A stretch of 64,000 bases of DNA, taken from NCBI GenBank assembly GCA_946807835.1, contig OX327694.1:4538001-4602000 (forward strand). The letters are read 5' to 3'. Positions within the stretch are counted from its first letter, which is position 1, and every line of letters starts with the position of its first letter. Below, piece by piece: positions 24,153-36,598 of the stretch. The translations under genes were made by a program, and so were the position numbers. The notes beneath the pieces were generated by a model. It did no database searches. It was not told the DNA's origin and saw only the letters and a program-made list of their open reading frames with translations. Origin of the DNA: Ailanthus altissimus (Eukaryota; Streptophyta; Magnoliopsida; Sapindales; Simaroubaceae).

Positions 24153-24157
24153 TTAAT

Positions 24158-24970
24158 TATTAGTATTAATGATTTAACAATTATGTATGGGTATGCATTG
24201 AGATAGATACTATATGAAGGGCTATTATAAAGTCAAGTACGCGATGGGCATACAAGGGAAGAGCAAGATAGAGAGTTTAAAGCAAGGAAGAGTGCAAAAA
24301 CACATGATGACAGCACGAGGTCTCAAAGTCGCAACATTGGAGACAGTAGCTCTAGCGTTGCAGCACTGGCCATGCAGCGACATGACACTGGATTGAGGGC
24401 GCACCAACGCTACGGTGCTAGTCCTTGGTGCTGTAGCTCCAATTTCGAGAATTTGTTTTTGCTCGAATTTGACTTCTTTGAGATGATTTCGGGCTCCTAA
24501 ACACATAGACTCTTATTCCAACTAAGATTAGAGTTTTTAGGTACTTTGAAAGCACTACATAAACTATTTAGACTCAACGAAGTTTTAAAAAAGAGACTCC
24601 AAAAGAGATTAAAAAGTAAGTAGACACTAAGTGCTTGTGTGCATTAGAGTGGATCTAATGTAGGCATTTATTATTCCTGTAAGAATGAAGATACACCAAA
24701 TAGATTCTTTTGAGAATTCTTTTTTTATTTTTTCTTGTAATCTCTAGAAGAGTTAATAAGAGAGGTTAGGATCCCTTGATCCACTGTAGACATAAGCTTT
24801 TGCTAAATCACATAAATTGATTGTGTTGTATTCTTAATTAATCTGGTTTTTATATTCTTTTTTTTATATTTGCCTAAAATTATACGCTTTTGTAAACAAA
24901 TAGATATTAGGGCGAAAGGTTGATCTTAAAGAGAGATTAATGCTAAACCTAGCTCCCCTAACCTTCGACA
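24158..24970 (+). repeat. 5' LTR of copia element A
   Basis: 813 bases, ending CTTCGACA. A GC-rich segment lies at about 24318-24440 and a TATA-like 'ctacataaact' near 24555. Related to the solo LTR at 37185-38270. Confidence 0.75.
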
Positions 24971-24973
24971 AAG

Positions 24974-24984
24974 TGGTATCAGAG
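24974..24984 (+). other. Primer-binding site (initiator-Met tRNA)
   Basis: TGGTATCAGAG, complementary to the 3' end of plant initiator methionine tRNA, 3 bases after the 5' LTR. Confidence 0.85.
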
Positions 24985-25021
24985 ATAAGGTTAGGTAATA
25001 CACTTATGTAGCATTTAAACT

Positions 25022-26140
25022 ATGGTAAATGTCAAGCAAGATATAGAGAAATTTAATGGGATGAATAAATTCAATCTATTAAAGGTAAAGGTTGAGGCTC
25101 TATTAGTCAAGGAAGGGTTAGACTTAGCCTTGGAGGAAACCCAAGCAACTACTAGCGAAGAGAAGAATCCTATGAAACCTAAGGAGATAGATTGGGATAC
25201 CATTCAAAAAAAAGCCAACAACACCATAGTATTAGCGTTGAATGACAAATTGCTTAGGGAGATGGATAGAGAAGAGATGGCAACAGGTCTATGAAAGAAA
25301 CTCGACACTTCATACATGAAGAAGTCTTTAGCAAATCTTCTATATGCAAAGAAAAAGATGCACCAATTATCTATCTCTAAGGGGTCTTTAATAAGAGATC
25401 ATATTAACGCCTTTAATAAGATCATCATAAGTCTTGAAACTCTAGATATCAAGGTGAAGGATAAAGACAAGACCATCATTGTATTAAATTCATTACCATC
25501 AAGTTATGAAAATTTTAAGGATACATTCTTTTATAGTAGAAAGACTCTTACAATGAATGATGTCAATGCTTCATTGAATTTAAAAGAATTGGGGAAGAGA
25601 TCTAAAATCGACAACGCAATAAGTTTGGTTGCAAAAGGAAATAAGAACAACTAACCTAGAAGGAGATTTAAGAAGTATTTCCTTTATAATAAAGAAGAGC
25701 ACTTTGTGAGGAATTGTCCTAAAGCAAAATGAAGAGATGGAGATGCTACAATATTATATCTAAGGATAACATCAAAGTTGTAGACTCCCTGCCTCAAAGA
25801 GAAAGTACGCTAATAAATGATACTAAATTTTGGGTGTAGTATCCATATGTGTCACGATAGATTATTGTTCACAAACTATAAGGCCATTTGGTGTAATGTA
25901 CTAATGGAGAATGACATAGCTGATGAGGTCGTGGGGGTTGGTGATATAGGGTTAATGATGTAAGGTGAAAAACCTAGGGACTTACATGGTGTAAGGTGTG
26001 TTTCTAACCTTATGAGAAACTTGATATCCCTAGAGAACTTCGATGAAGATGGGTATTTAGTTAGAGCAAAAAAGAAAAAACTGAGGGTAATAAAAAAATC
26101 TATAAGGATGGAAGATAAGAAGCACAAAATGAGGGTTCTA
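25022..26140 (+). pseudogene. Copia gag and protease-region remnant of element A
   Basis: A gag start like MVNVKQDIEKFNGMNKFNLLKVKVEALL (here split) runs to 25294, then KSLANLLYAKKKMHQLSISKG and DRVIIL-like VLNSLPSSYENFKDT to 25654, the UBN2-type gag of plant copia. A cysteine knuckle remnant (LYNKEEHFVRNCPK) follows near 25690 and a pre-integrase stretch (MRNLISLENFDEDG-like) near 25990-26120. Stop codons and frameshifts separate the parts. The closest relative in the window is the gag of copia-2 (43459-44098). Confidence 0.7.
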
Positions 26141-28409
26141 TGTGCTTATAAGGATGGCCGAAGGTAACCCAACACAGGGTGTTGAGGTAATGCAAACCAC
26201 AAGGTGACATTTAAAACAAACGTGTTGAAGTAATAACAAAAGGGAATGCGTTGCATCCATACCCTATGCAAGGAGCATTCATACATTTGGAGACCAAAGT
26301 CATAAACCCAAGATAAATTAAGTCTAGGTGAAGACTTTAAAGGTGTGCTAATTCATTAGGATACTTGAATGTGAATAGTGTTCATTGAATTACAAAGCTT
26401 GCATGTCATACACATAAATAGTGCAATGGAATGAAATCTAATTTTTTATTCAATAAACACACACTTAATAAAAGTCTTATTAATCTAATAAGATTAGAAA
26501 TTACCTTAGAAACCTTTAGAAGAGGTTCCCAAAACTTGAGCTCACCTTGAAGTATTCTCCTTAGTAATTCTAGATTTCAACTTAGTGGGCTTGGAATACT
26601 AAAATAGTAGTTTTTATTTTCCAAGCAATTCTTGCTTTTGATCTCTTGCAATTTTGGGTGAGCAAATAGGACTTAGAAGAAAATATCAACACTTGCTTAT
26701 TCTCTTTTTAAAAAGTGGTCAAGACTCTCTTGTACAGATGATAAATAAAACTCTTTTGTCCACGTTTTACATATCTTGTTTTACCTTTTTACATAAAGAA
26801 TAAAAGTAAAAATCATTTTTATCTTATTTCCTTCAATATGGATAAACACTTTCCTAAGCCTTTAACAAAATATCTTTTAAGCTTTTGATTTATTTTAAGT
26901 CATCAAAGATACACTTGTCATTATTTTAAATAATGTGTTCTTTTTCATAAATAAAACTTATTTAATAAGCTTCATTAAAATAATAAGACCGTTGTAAAAG
27001 AAACAAGTGTCCAATGACTTATTTAAAGTTTATTCAATAAGTTTTAATAAAATAATTAATTCTATGATTAGTGTCCAACAGTTGTTAAAATCTTACACCA
27101 ATGTTTAACCATTAAGCATTCTTAAATTAATCAAGTATATGATAAGTGTACAATACTTGTTTAAATACTATACCAACACTTATTCTTTAAGGCTTAGAGA
27201 TGTGTTAAATTCTAGCAATTAAAATTTGACACGTGTTCAATTCGAGAGGTCCCAAAAATGAGTGCTCCATCATCTCCTCAGATCGAACTCTTTAACTGAG
27301 CATGCTACCTTAGTACTCAACGAGTACACTTTATATTGTGAAATTCTCTAGGTTTGCACCTGATTTGTCATATGAAACTTTTTCATACATCTACGAACGA
27401 TGCCCCCCTACACATCGCGGATATTATAAAGCAACGTGTTAAACCATACAACCTGAGGTTAATCATATACATATAATCCTTCCATCACCTATATCCTGGA
27501 AGAACAGATATATAGATCATCACTATTAAATCTTTATTTTTTTGACTGTGAATTTATCTCCATATTTGTACTTTTATAAACGATATCCGCAAACACTTTT
27601 ACGATATTATTTATTCCACGAAAAAATCTTTTTTAGGTTTACTGCTTATGGCCATAAGACTTTTTAAAATACAATCTTGGAGCATCAAGATATATAACTC
27701 ACCCATATGAGCTGACGGATCCCATATCTACGCATATCAAAGTCCATGAGCATCAGACCATACACAGCGACACCCAATAGTCAGACCATGAAAGGTTTTT
27801 GACATACATGAAACCAAAGTATGGTAGATCACTCATAAGTCCAATGTGGCATTCAAGTCAAAGGACTTCGAATACTAATCAACTCAAAAAGACTTGCTGA
27901 CAATTTTATAGGATGTCTATTAGAGGTCCTTGTGAGTCTGTTCAGTACCTAGTTCTTATTGAATACCTGCATCTCTATATGAGCTGTCACTAAACTCATG
28001 ACTTGCTAAGACTAACCATCTAAAAAATTTAGATATAGATATACATTAATCTAAAAATGATTCACCAATCGACCTACATCGATAAAGATGGATCAAGAAC
28101 GAGATGTTTGAGAACATACTATATAATAACATTTTCTAACATCATTTGCAACTTCTTGTAACTATGTTATTACTAATATACTCTCAAGTTGTTGTCCCAT
28201 TTAAGACAAGGCTCTAACTCTTAAAATTTACTAACTCTTAGCATTTATAACTTTTAACGCTGATCCAAACTTCTTTAAATCTATAATGTATAAAATGTAA
28301 TAAGCTTCTTATCATATATTAAATAATATTAACAATTTTTAATAAAATGTTGATTATATAAATATTAAACAATAAATATTCATACATTATGAGATGATAC
28401 ATAAGCACA
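26141..28409 (-). repeat. LTR-like repeat family B, copy 3 (inverted)
   Basis: The reverse complement follows copies 1 and 2 for most of its length: TGCTTATGTATCATCTC at the right, then the 'aaagaagtttggatcagcg' block, the 'cctttcatggtctgac' and 'tgctcatggac' blocks, and a long 3' part. It sits in copia element A where pol should be. No target duplication is visible and copia pol does not resume after it, so a deletion accompanied or followed the insertion. Ends are approximate. Confidence 0.55.
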
Positions 28410-28511
28410 AATCCTAATAGACTTAACTGGAATTAGCTCTAGGTGATAGAACATTGGTGTTGATGAATCTAGAATCCTTTTTATGGGGAGATTTTGAATC
28501 AAGGAATGGTA

Positions 28512-29251
28512 TATTGGTATTGGTGATTCAACAATCATGTATGAGTATGAATTAAGATAGATACCAAGTAAAGAGTTATCATGAAATCAAGTACGTGACG
28601 GGCATATAAGGGAGGAACAAGATGGAAATTTGAAAGCAAGGAGGAGCATGACACCGGAGATAATAGCTCTAGCACCACAGCGTGGATCAGGGGGGGCGCC
28701 AGCGTTGCGACGACTAGTTTCATGAATTTTTATTTTTGGCTTAAATTTGACTTCTTTGAGAAGGTTTCGGACTCCTAAACTCATGGACTCTTATTCTAAT
28801 TTAGATTTAGAATTTCTAGGGACTTTGAAAGTACTATATAAACCTTTGTAAGCCTTTTAGACATTAAAGGGAAGACTCTAAGAGAGATTAAAAAACTAAG
28901 TAAACACTAAGTATTTGTGTATATTTGAGTGAAATTATTGTAGGCGTTTATTATTCTTGTGTGACCAAAGGTATGCTAAATAGATTCATTTGACAGTTCT
29001 TTATTGTATTTTTCTTTGTAATCTCTAAAAGAATTAATAAGAGAGACTAAAATCCCGTAATCCAACCATGAACATAAACTTTTGTCAAACCACATAAATT
29101 GGTTATGTTGTGTTTTTGATTGATCTAGTTTTTATATTTTTTCTCTTATATTTACTTACAATTATACGTTCCATAAACAAATAAGTATAAAGGAGAAAAT
29201 TTGATCTCAAAAAAAGATTAATGCTAAATCTAGCTCCCCCAACCTTCAACA
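28512..29251 (+). repeat. 3' LTR of copia element A
   Basis: 740 bases, ending CTTCAACA. Shorter than the 5' LTR chiefly in the GC-rich segment (about 28668-28720 here). Confidence 0.7.
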
Positions 29252-29256
29252 TTAAT

Positions 29257-30520
29257 TATGATCAATAAGTGAGTTTTTGAAAAGGTTGAGATACTAGAGA
29301 GGTAAGCAACAGGATGGAAACATATAGCTTTTCGTCTAACTCTAATCCTTACAAGACGGTTTTACTTCTATGTATGTTAAAGACCATCCAAATTTTTAAA
29401 AAAAAAGTTATAGAAAAGAGAAAAGGGTGCTTTAAATTGTCAAAATAGAAGGAAAAAGTTTTAGAATTGGTGACTAAAATACTTAATATTCTATCTGTAC
29501 TATGATTCGATGAAGTTTTAATATTCTATCTGTACTATGACTTGATGAAGTTATGATTGATTCCAGCTCAATTTTCAAATTAGTATTTGATTATTCAACA
29601 ACTATATCTGAATGGTTACATATGTTTCATACAATCTCATCAGGTGCAATTACAATCTTGTTGAAACTTTTATTTTTCTAGTAACATTAATGGCTATCCA
29701 AAAGCTTCTCTTTGGAAAACAGAAACAATATAACAGCAATTAAAGTAACATATTGTTGGCACGGGTGGGTAGTAAGCATAACAGGAAATAATAGTAATAA
29801 TATCTATATCAAGATTCTTCTTATTCTTAACGGACAAAAATTCCCAGTTAGAAAATTTGAAGTAACTGTTGAAGCCTTGAAGGGATCCACTACATCGTTT
29901 TAATAAACTTTGCTAGAGGAAATTACTTAAAATAATCTACATGTCATTACTGCTAACTCCATAAAGAATGTTTTTTTTTATCAAGTAAAATGAGATAACA
30001 TTTTAGATCATTGTTTGTTAAGGAATTTGTAGGTTGGGTAGTGCCGCGAGAGGTGGACAATTTTGATTCTGCATTATTGTTGCTTCTGCGCTGATGCCAA
30101 AAAGAATAAATAACCTGCCACCTTAAATAAAAAAAGCCTAGCTTTAATAAAACTTCCCAACTTTACAAGATAAACATGTATTACAAAACGCATTAGATCG
30201 CTTATTCCGGTAGTAAGCACTCACTTTATGCACCTACTAAATTTGAGGTTAAGGGTTTAAGTTTCGGTGAATGTTAAGTAAAGATAGTGTAATAATCCTT
30301 CTTTTACTGTAGAGAATATTTTTGAGTGCTCTTAAATATTGAAGTGATATATTATTTTGATAATTCTCTAATAATTATAGTAGTAAAAAGTGTTTTCAAA
30401 CTTGTTTAAGCATAGATGTGATGTAATATCAGTAATTAGTTATTATACTAATAAATCTCTAATGTAATATTAATAATTCTCTGAAATAATATAATATCAA
30501 TAATTCTATGAGGTAATGTA
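29257..30520. other. AT-rich intergenic region with small tandem repeats
   Basis: No gene supported. It holds a 35-base tandem duplication (29484-29553) and, at about 30340-30520, a loose run of 'taataattct' and 'gtaatatcaataa' repeats just before element D. Confidence 0.45.
29484..29553. repeat. 35-bp tandem duplication
   Basis: Two adjacent units begin TAATATTCTATCTGTAC and differ at few bases (gattcg versus acttg). Confidence 0.85.
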
Positions 30521-30525
30521 ATATA

Positions 30526-30926
30526 TGTTGTGGTAGCTACTTAATTGCTGGCACACGGTGCCAGCAATGAAATCAACTATGGTGGACAGCTATTTTTTGG
30601 CTGTTCACCATGCTAAACTCTTCTTATAATGGGAGAGTTTAGCAATTCATTTTTTATTTTAAAAAAAAAATACAATTTTGAAAGAATTTGTGTTCTTTGA
30701 GTGATTTGAGAGAATTGAGTGTATTGAGGTTTTGGGTTGTGAGGCTAAAACACTACAATACTTGTATTCTCCATTTTCAATAGTAAGAGATTCTTCTGTC
30801 TTCGCCCGTGGACGTAGGCTAAAAGCCGAACCACGTAAACTCTTGTCTTTGTCTTATTTTTATTTTTATTATTTTTCTCAATTTCACTTTAGCTGCGACC
30901 CTGCATCACCCCTCAAATTCCTAACA
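30526..30926 (+). repeat. 5' LTR of copia element D
   Basis: 401 bases, TGTTGTGG to CCTAACA. It has one GCTGGCAC/GTGCCAGC hairpin; the larger hairpins are imperfect compared with the 3' LTR, and the TATA loop reads TTATAAT. Confidence 0.85.
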
Positions 30927-30928
30927 AG

Positions 30929-30940
30929 TGGTATCAGAGC
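30929..30940 (+). other. Primer-binding site (initiator-Met tRNA)
   Basis: TGGTATCAGAGC, 2 bases after the 5' LTR of element D. Confidence 0.9.
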
Positions 30941-31075
30941 TTCTGGTTGAAGGAGGTTACTATTCACGTATATGGTTACTATTCACGTATATAATTACTA
31001 TTTATACATACGGTTACTATTTACGTGAAACAGTGGGAGCCGATCCTAGCAGAAAGTAGTTCGTGGTGAAAAGCA

Positions 31076-34000
31076 ATGGCGGCAAAATACGAAGTTGAGA
31101 AGTTCAATGGAGGTAATTTTACATTGTGGAAAATGAAAATAAAGGCAATTTTAAGGAAAAACAAGTGCTTAGAAGCGATTGATGAAAGGCCCGCTGGTAT
31201 TACTGATGATATCAAGTGGAATGAGATTGACTGTAATGCAGTTGCTGATCTGCATCTAGCACTTGCTGATAACGTGCTATCCAGTGTAGCGGAAAAGAAG
31301 ACAGCAAAAGAGATCTGAGATACTCTCATAAAATTGTATGAGGCCAAATCTTTGCACAACAAGATCTTCTTAAAAAAGAGATTGTATACTCTTCGAATGG
31401 AAAAATCCACTTCAGTAACAGAGCACATCAACACGTTAAAGACTCTATTTTCCTAACTCACTTCCTTGGGGCATAAAATAGAGGCAGGTGAACGTGCGGA
31501 GATTTTACTTCAAAGCCTATCAGATTCGTATGATCAACTCATCATCAACTTGACAAATAATATCCTAACGGAATTCTTAGTCTTCGATGATGTTATAGCT
31601 GCTGTATTAGGAGAAGAACGAAGACAGAAAAATAAAGAAGACAAACAGGAATGTTCGCAGCAAGCAGAAGCTTTGACAATGATGAGAGGTAGATCAACAG
31701 AACGTGGCCCCAGTGGGAGTCAAAATCATGGTAGATCAAAATTCATAAGTAAAAAGAACGTCAAATGCTACCATTGTGGCAAGAAAGGCCATCTGAAGAA
31801 GGGTTGTTAGGGATTGAAGAAAAGTGTAGAGGATAAACCTCAATGGAATATTGCAAGCACCTCAGATGATGGTGAAATTTTTTATAGCGAGGCTGCAACA
31901 ATTGTTGAAAGCAGAAAACGGTTCTCTGATGTATGGCTTATAGATTCTGGAGCTACATGGCACATGACCTCTAAAAGAGAATGGTTCCATTAATATGAAC
32001 CTACCTCTGGAGGATCTGTATATATGGGGAACGATCATGCTTTAGAAATCGCTGGAGTAGGATCCATCAAGATGAAGATGTACGATGGTACTGTTCGTAT
32101 TATCCAGGAGGTGCGACATGTGAAAGGCCTCAAGAAGAATCTTTTGTCATTGGGACAATTAGATAACACTGGGTGTAAGACCCAAATTGAAAATGGGATA
32201 ATGAAAATTCTCAAAGGCGCGCTTGTAGTAATGAAAGCAGAAAAGGTTCCTGCAAATTTGTACATGCTTAATGGAGAAACACTGCAGGAAGGAGATGCAT
32301 CTGTTGTATCAACTAGTTCAGCAGAAGAGTCAACGATAATGTGGCATCGTAAACTGGGTCACATGTCAGAACGAGGTTTGAAGATTCTCTCTGATCAAAA
32401 TTTACTTCCTGGGCTCAAATCGGTTCATTTACCTTTCTGTGAGCACTGTGTCACAAGTAAGGAGCACAGATTAAAGTTCAGCACATCCAGTTCTAGAAGT
32501 AAATAAATTCTAGAATTGATCCACTCTGATGTTTGGCAAGCACCGGTGATGTCCTTAGGAGGAGCGAGATATTTTGTATCATTCATAGATGATTACTCCA
32601 GGAGATGTTGGGTGTATCCAATCAAGAAGAAGTCATATGTGTTTGAAGCTTTCAGAATATTCAGAGCGCGTGTAGAACTTGAATCAAAAAAGAAGATCAA
32701 GTGTTTAAGGACAGATAATGGAGGAGAATATACTGGTGAGGATTTTATTGCATTCTGTTAACAAGAAGGCATCAAGCGGCAATTCAGCACAGCTTACATG
32801 CCTCAGCAGAATGGAGTAACAGAGCGGATGAACAGAACCTTATTGGAGAGAACAAGAGCTATGTTGAGAACTGCAGGTTTAGCCAAAGCATTTTGGGCAG
32901 AAGCAGTCAAAACCGCCTGTTATGTGGTAAATCGGTCACCATCAATAGCAATCGAGTTGAAGACACCGATGGAGATGTGGGCTGGAAAACCAGTTGATTA
33001 TTCTCGCCTTCATACATTTGGAAGTCCTGTGTATGTGATGTATAATCCCCAAGAAACAACGAAGCTGGATCCAAAATCCAGAAAATGCCTTTTCTTGGGA
33101 TATGCTGATGGAGTCAAGGGGTATCGCCTGTGGGATCCCACTACCCACAAGGTCGTTATCAGCAGAGATGTGATATTTGCAGAAGATAAACTGCAAAGGA
33201 ATGATAAAGATGATAGCACAGTGAAGGAAAATCCAGAGACTACAACGGTACAAATGGAAAATAATTAAGTACAAGAAGATTCAGATTCTTCTGAAGCAGC
33301 ACCAGGGCATGAAGAACAAGAACCAGCAGAGTCTGAGGCTACAGATAATCGTCGATCAACTCATGAGAGACGACCACCAGCGTGGCACTCGGAGTATGTC
33401 ATGGAGGCTCATGTTGCATACTGCCTTCTAACAGAGGATGGAGAGCCAACAACTTTTCAGGAGGCTTCTAAAAGTTAAGATGTTTCTCTATGGATGACAG
33501 TAATGCAAGAAGAGATTGAAGCTTTGCATAAGAACAAAACATGGGAGCTGGTTGCACTGCCACATAGAAGAAAAGCCATTGGAAACAAATGGGTCTACAA
33601 GATCAAACGGGATAGCAATGACTAAGTGGAGCGATATCGTGCGAGATTGGTGGTGAAAGGTTATGCTCAGAAAGAAAGTATTGACTTTAATGAGATATTT
33701 TTCCCTATGGTTCGACTCACGACAGTCAGAATAGTTCTGGCAATGTGTGCTACATTTGACTTACATTTAAAACAGCTAGATGTGAAGACAGCTTTTCTTC
33801 ATGGAGAACTTGAAGAAGAAATTTATATGCTCCAACCAGAAGGTTTTAAAGAAGAAGGAAAAGAGAACTTGGTTTGCAGGTTGAACAAATCTCTGTACAG
33901 TCTCAAACAGGCGCCGAGGTGTTGGTACAAGAGATTTGATTCCTATATCATCAGCCTTGGATACAACAGACTTAGTTCAAACCATTGTACATACTACAAA

Positions 34001-35005
34001 AGGTTTGAAGATGATAATGATTTCATTATTTTACTGTTGTACGTGGATGACATGTTGGTGACAGGCCCCAACAAAGATCGAGTCCAAGAATTGAAGGTAC
34101 AGTTGGCTAGGGAATTTGATATGAAGGACTTGGGACCAGCAAACAAGATTCTAGGGATGCAAATTCACCGAGACAGAAATAACAGGAAGATTTGGCTTTC
34201 TCAGAAGAACTACTTAAAGAAAATCTTATGACGCTTCAACATGCAAGATTGTAAGCCAATTAGTACCCCACTCCCTGTTAATTTCAAGTTATCCTCTAAG
34301 ATGTGTCCTAGCAAAGAAGCAGAGAGGAAGGAGATGTCTCGAGTACCATATGCATCAGCAGTGGGAAGTTTAATGTTCGCTATGATTTGTACCAGATCAG
34401 ACATTGCACAAACAGTGGGAGCAGTTAGTAGATACATGACGAATCCTTGTAGAGAGCATTGGGGTTGTGTCAGGAGAATCCTTAGATACATTAAGGGTAC
34501 CTCAGATGTTGCTTTATGTTACGGAGGATCAGATTTTATTGTTAAGGGCTATGTGGATTCAGATTTTGCAGGAGACCTTGATAAAAGAAAATCCACTACT
34601 GGCTATGTGTTTAAACTTGCAGGAGGAGTTGTAAGCTGGGTTTCGAAACTGCAAACTGTTGTGGCATTATCTACTACAGAAGCAGAATACATGGCAGCTA
34701 CACAAGCTTGCAAGGAAGCAATTTGGATACAAAGATTACTGGAGGAGCTCGGGCACAAGTAAGAGAAAGTTGAATTGTTTTGTGACAGTCAAAGTGCCTT
34801 GCACATTGCAAGGAATCCAGCTTTTCATTCAAGAACGAAGCACATAGGTGTTCAATATCACTTTGTTCGTGAAGTAATAGAAGATGGAAGTGTGGATATG
34901 AAAAAAATTCATACAGATAATAACCTAGCAGATGTGTTGACCAAGCCCATCAATACCAACAAGTTTGTATGGTGTAGATCCTTGCATGGCCTAACAGACA
35001 CGTAG
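31076..35005 (+). pseudogene. Copia gag-pol polyprotein of element D, 11 premature stops
   Basis: One frame of 1,310 codons. Domains in order: gag with KYEVEKFNGGNFTLWKMK; zinc knuckle CYHCGKKGHLKKGC (near 31767-31808); protease DSGATWHM (near 31948); pre-integrase MWHRKLGHMSERGL; integrase with HSDVW, IDDYSR, RTDNGGEY and MPQQNGVTERMNRT (32516-33100); reverse transcriptase with YRARLVVKGYAQ, DVKTAFLHGELEEEIYM and LLYVDDMLVTG (33626-34200); RNase H with GYVDSDFAGD, STTEAEYMA and CDSQSALHIA (34550-34960). Premature stops are at 31316 (TGA), 31454, 31808 (TAG), 31991, 32504, 32759, 33266, 33476, 33623, 34229 (TGA) and 34760; those not labelled are TAA. I found no frameshift. Confidence 0.88.
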
Positions 35006-35082
35006 GCAACATGACTTTAGCGAAGAAGAAAGAATGGTGTGGAGACTTGATTGATTCTCAATCAAATCTCCAAGTGGAAAAA

Positions 35083-35502
35083 TGTTGTGGTAGCTGGCAC
35101 CGTGTGCCAGCTACCTAATTGCTGGCACACGGTGCCAGCAATGAATTCAACCATGGTGGACAGCCATTTCTTGGCTGTCCACCATGCTAAACTCTCCCTA
35201 TAAATGGGAGAGTTTAGCAATTTATTTTTCATTCTAAAAAAAAAAATGCAATTTTGAGAGAATTTGTGTTCTTTGAGTAATTTGAGAGAATTTGGTGTAT
35301 TGGGGTTTTGGGTTATGAGGCTAAAACACTACAATACTTGTATTCTCCATTTTTAATAGTAAGAGATTCTTCTGTCTTCGCCCGTGAACGTAGGCTCAAA
35401 GCTAAACTACGTAAACTCTTGTCTTTGTCTTATTTTTATTTTTATAATTTTTTTCAATTTCACTTTAGCTACGACTCTACATCACCCTTCAATTTTTTAA
35501 TA
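35083..35502 (+). repeat. 3' LTR of copia element D
   Basis: 420 bases. It contains four hairpins in the first 140 bases, and ends 'tttttaata' where the 5' LTR ends CCTAACA. Confidence 0.85.
35091..35219 (+). promoter_or_regulatory. Four successive hairpins with TATA box in the last loop
   Basis: Perfect stems: 35091-35113 (10 bp, loop cgt), 35118-35142 (11 bp, loop acg), 35152-35186 (15 bp, loop tttct) and 35185-35219 (14 bp, loop TATAAAT at 35199-35205). The first two carry the same GCTGGCAC arm with inverted loops. The loop of the last is a good TATA box, so this is the U3 promoter of element D. Confidence 0.8.
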
Positions 35503-35873
35503 ATATAAAAAAGAAAAAAAACATTATAACAAAACAAATCTGACACTAAATATGCTCTATGCACGAGAGTAATTTTTTTTTTTCAAATCTAAAAGTAAAC
35601 ACAGTTCTCTTTTAAATTCAAATAATCTAAGATATGCTATAATAAAACTAGTTAATTAGGGTCTTAGTAAATAGCTAACTATTGATTTCACTAACTGATT
35701 AAGGTCATAAACAATGTCTCAGCTTAAGAATCATAATACTATATCAATTTTGTAGTAATTAATACACAGTGATAGCTACTTTCTTTTTTCTTTCTTAATT
35801 ATTATTGTTTGCAATGAAACATTAAAACCAACCCTGCCAATATACAGCCGCTTATACTCTATAAAAGATACAT

Positions 35874-35980
35874 AACTTTGTATCTTTAGTGATATGACAC
35901 TAATTAAAACGTGTCATATGTCAATAATTTTTTTTTATTGTATCATTAATATAATCATGTGATAATAAAAATACAAAGTT
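35874..35980. mobile_element. MITE-like inverted-repeat element
   Basis: 107 bases with ends AACTTTGTATCTTTA and the complement of AACTTTGTATTTTTA. An inner palindrome ATATGACAC/GTGTCATAT is present. No target duplication is clear. Confidence 0.35.
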
Positions 35981-36598
35981 GAAATACAAAAAGAAGTCAT
36001 TACAACATTACTCATCATGTACTTAATTTTTTGCATCTTAATTATACATATTAGCATATTATAAAAGCAGCAAATTAACAATGGAAAATTGGAATTTTGT
36101 GAGGGGGCTTTGCTTGTGAAACATATCCTTGAATTCCCGAATGATCAATCAGTGGCATTGACCACCAATGAAAGAACATGAATTGCAAATTGAGCCATTA
36201 TTAAACTCTTAATGATTAATTGCAAGATTCCTTGAGCTTACTCATCCAGTTTAAAACACTCACTACAAGTCTACAAAGATTTGTGTAATTTGCAATTACA
36301 CAAGCCACCAACTTTGGTATAGCTCCTTTGTCTTATATTGTAACATCTTTAATTGTTTAAATCAAAGCATGAAAGAATCACTATTGAAGTGGAAAATAAT
36401 TGTTCAAATATTATAGCAAAATTTCTTGTGGTGCTAATAAATTTTTGTGGGGAGTATTTCGTAATTCTCAAGTGGAATGTTAATTATCCTGTGGGTTCAC
36501 GGATCATTTGAATTTGTACTCACTTACTCGTTATGAAGGTAAAATAAATTAATGCAATCTATAAAGCAGACATATAGAATATAAGCAATGTTATACTT

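Larger units (their letters stand above)
24158..29251 (+). mobile_element. Copia element A (internally deleted, with nested repeat)
   Basis: Direct LTRs 24158-24970 and 28512-29251 are flanked by ttaat at 24153-24157 and 29252-29256, a perfect 5-base target duplication. The initiator-Met primer site follows the 5' LTR after 3 bases. The internal part keeps gag and the start of pol only (25022 to about 26140); then an inverted copy of LTR-like repeat B (about 26141-28409), then about 100 bases ending in a purine-rich stretch before the 3' LTR. Integrase, reverse transcriptase and RNase H are absent. Both LTRs start TATT where the solo relative at 37185 starts TGTT. Confidence 0.75.
30526..35502 (+). 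mobile_element. Full-length copia element D with stop-riddled single frame
   Basis: LTRs 30526-30926 and 35083-35502 start TGTTGTGGTAGCT and are flanked by atata at 30521-30525 and 35503-35507, a perfect target duplication. The primer site follows the 5' LTR. The internal region holds gag, protease, integrase, reverse transcriptase and RNase H in one reading frame from 31076 to 35005, broken only by stop codons. It is the most complete copia in the window. The 3' LTR is more regular than the 5' LTR. Confidence 0.9.

Noticed and set aside
24214..24506. Open frames of 60-93 aa over the GC-rich segment of the copia LTR
   Set aside because: They arise because GC-rich sequence has few stops; similar frames appear at each GC-rich module on either strand.
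29712..29903. 63-aa open frame
   Set aside because: No domain, no promoter or splice context, composition like the surrounding AT-rich DNA.
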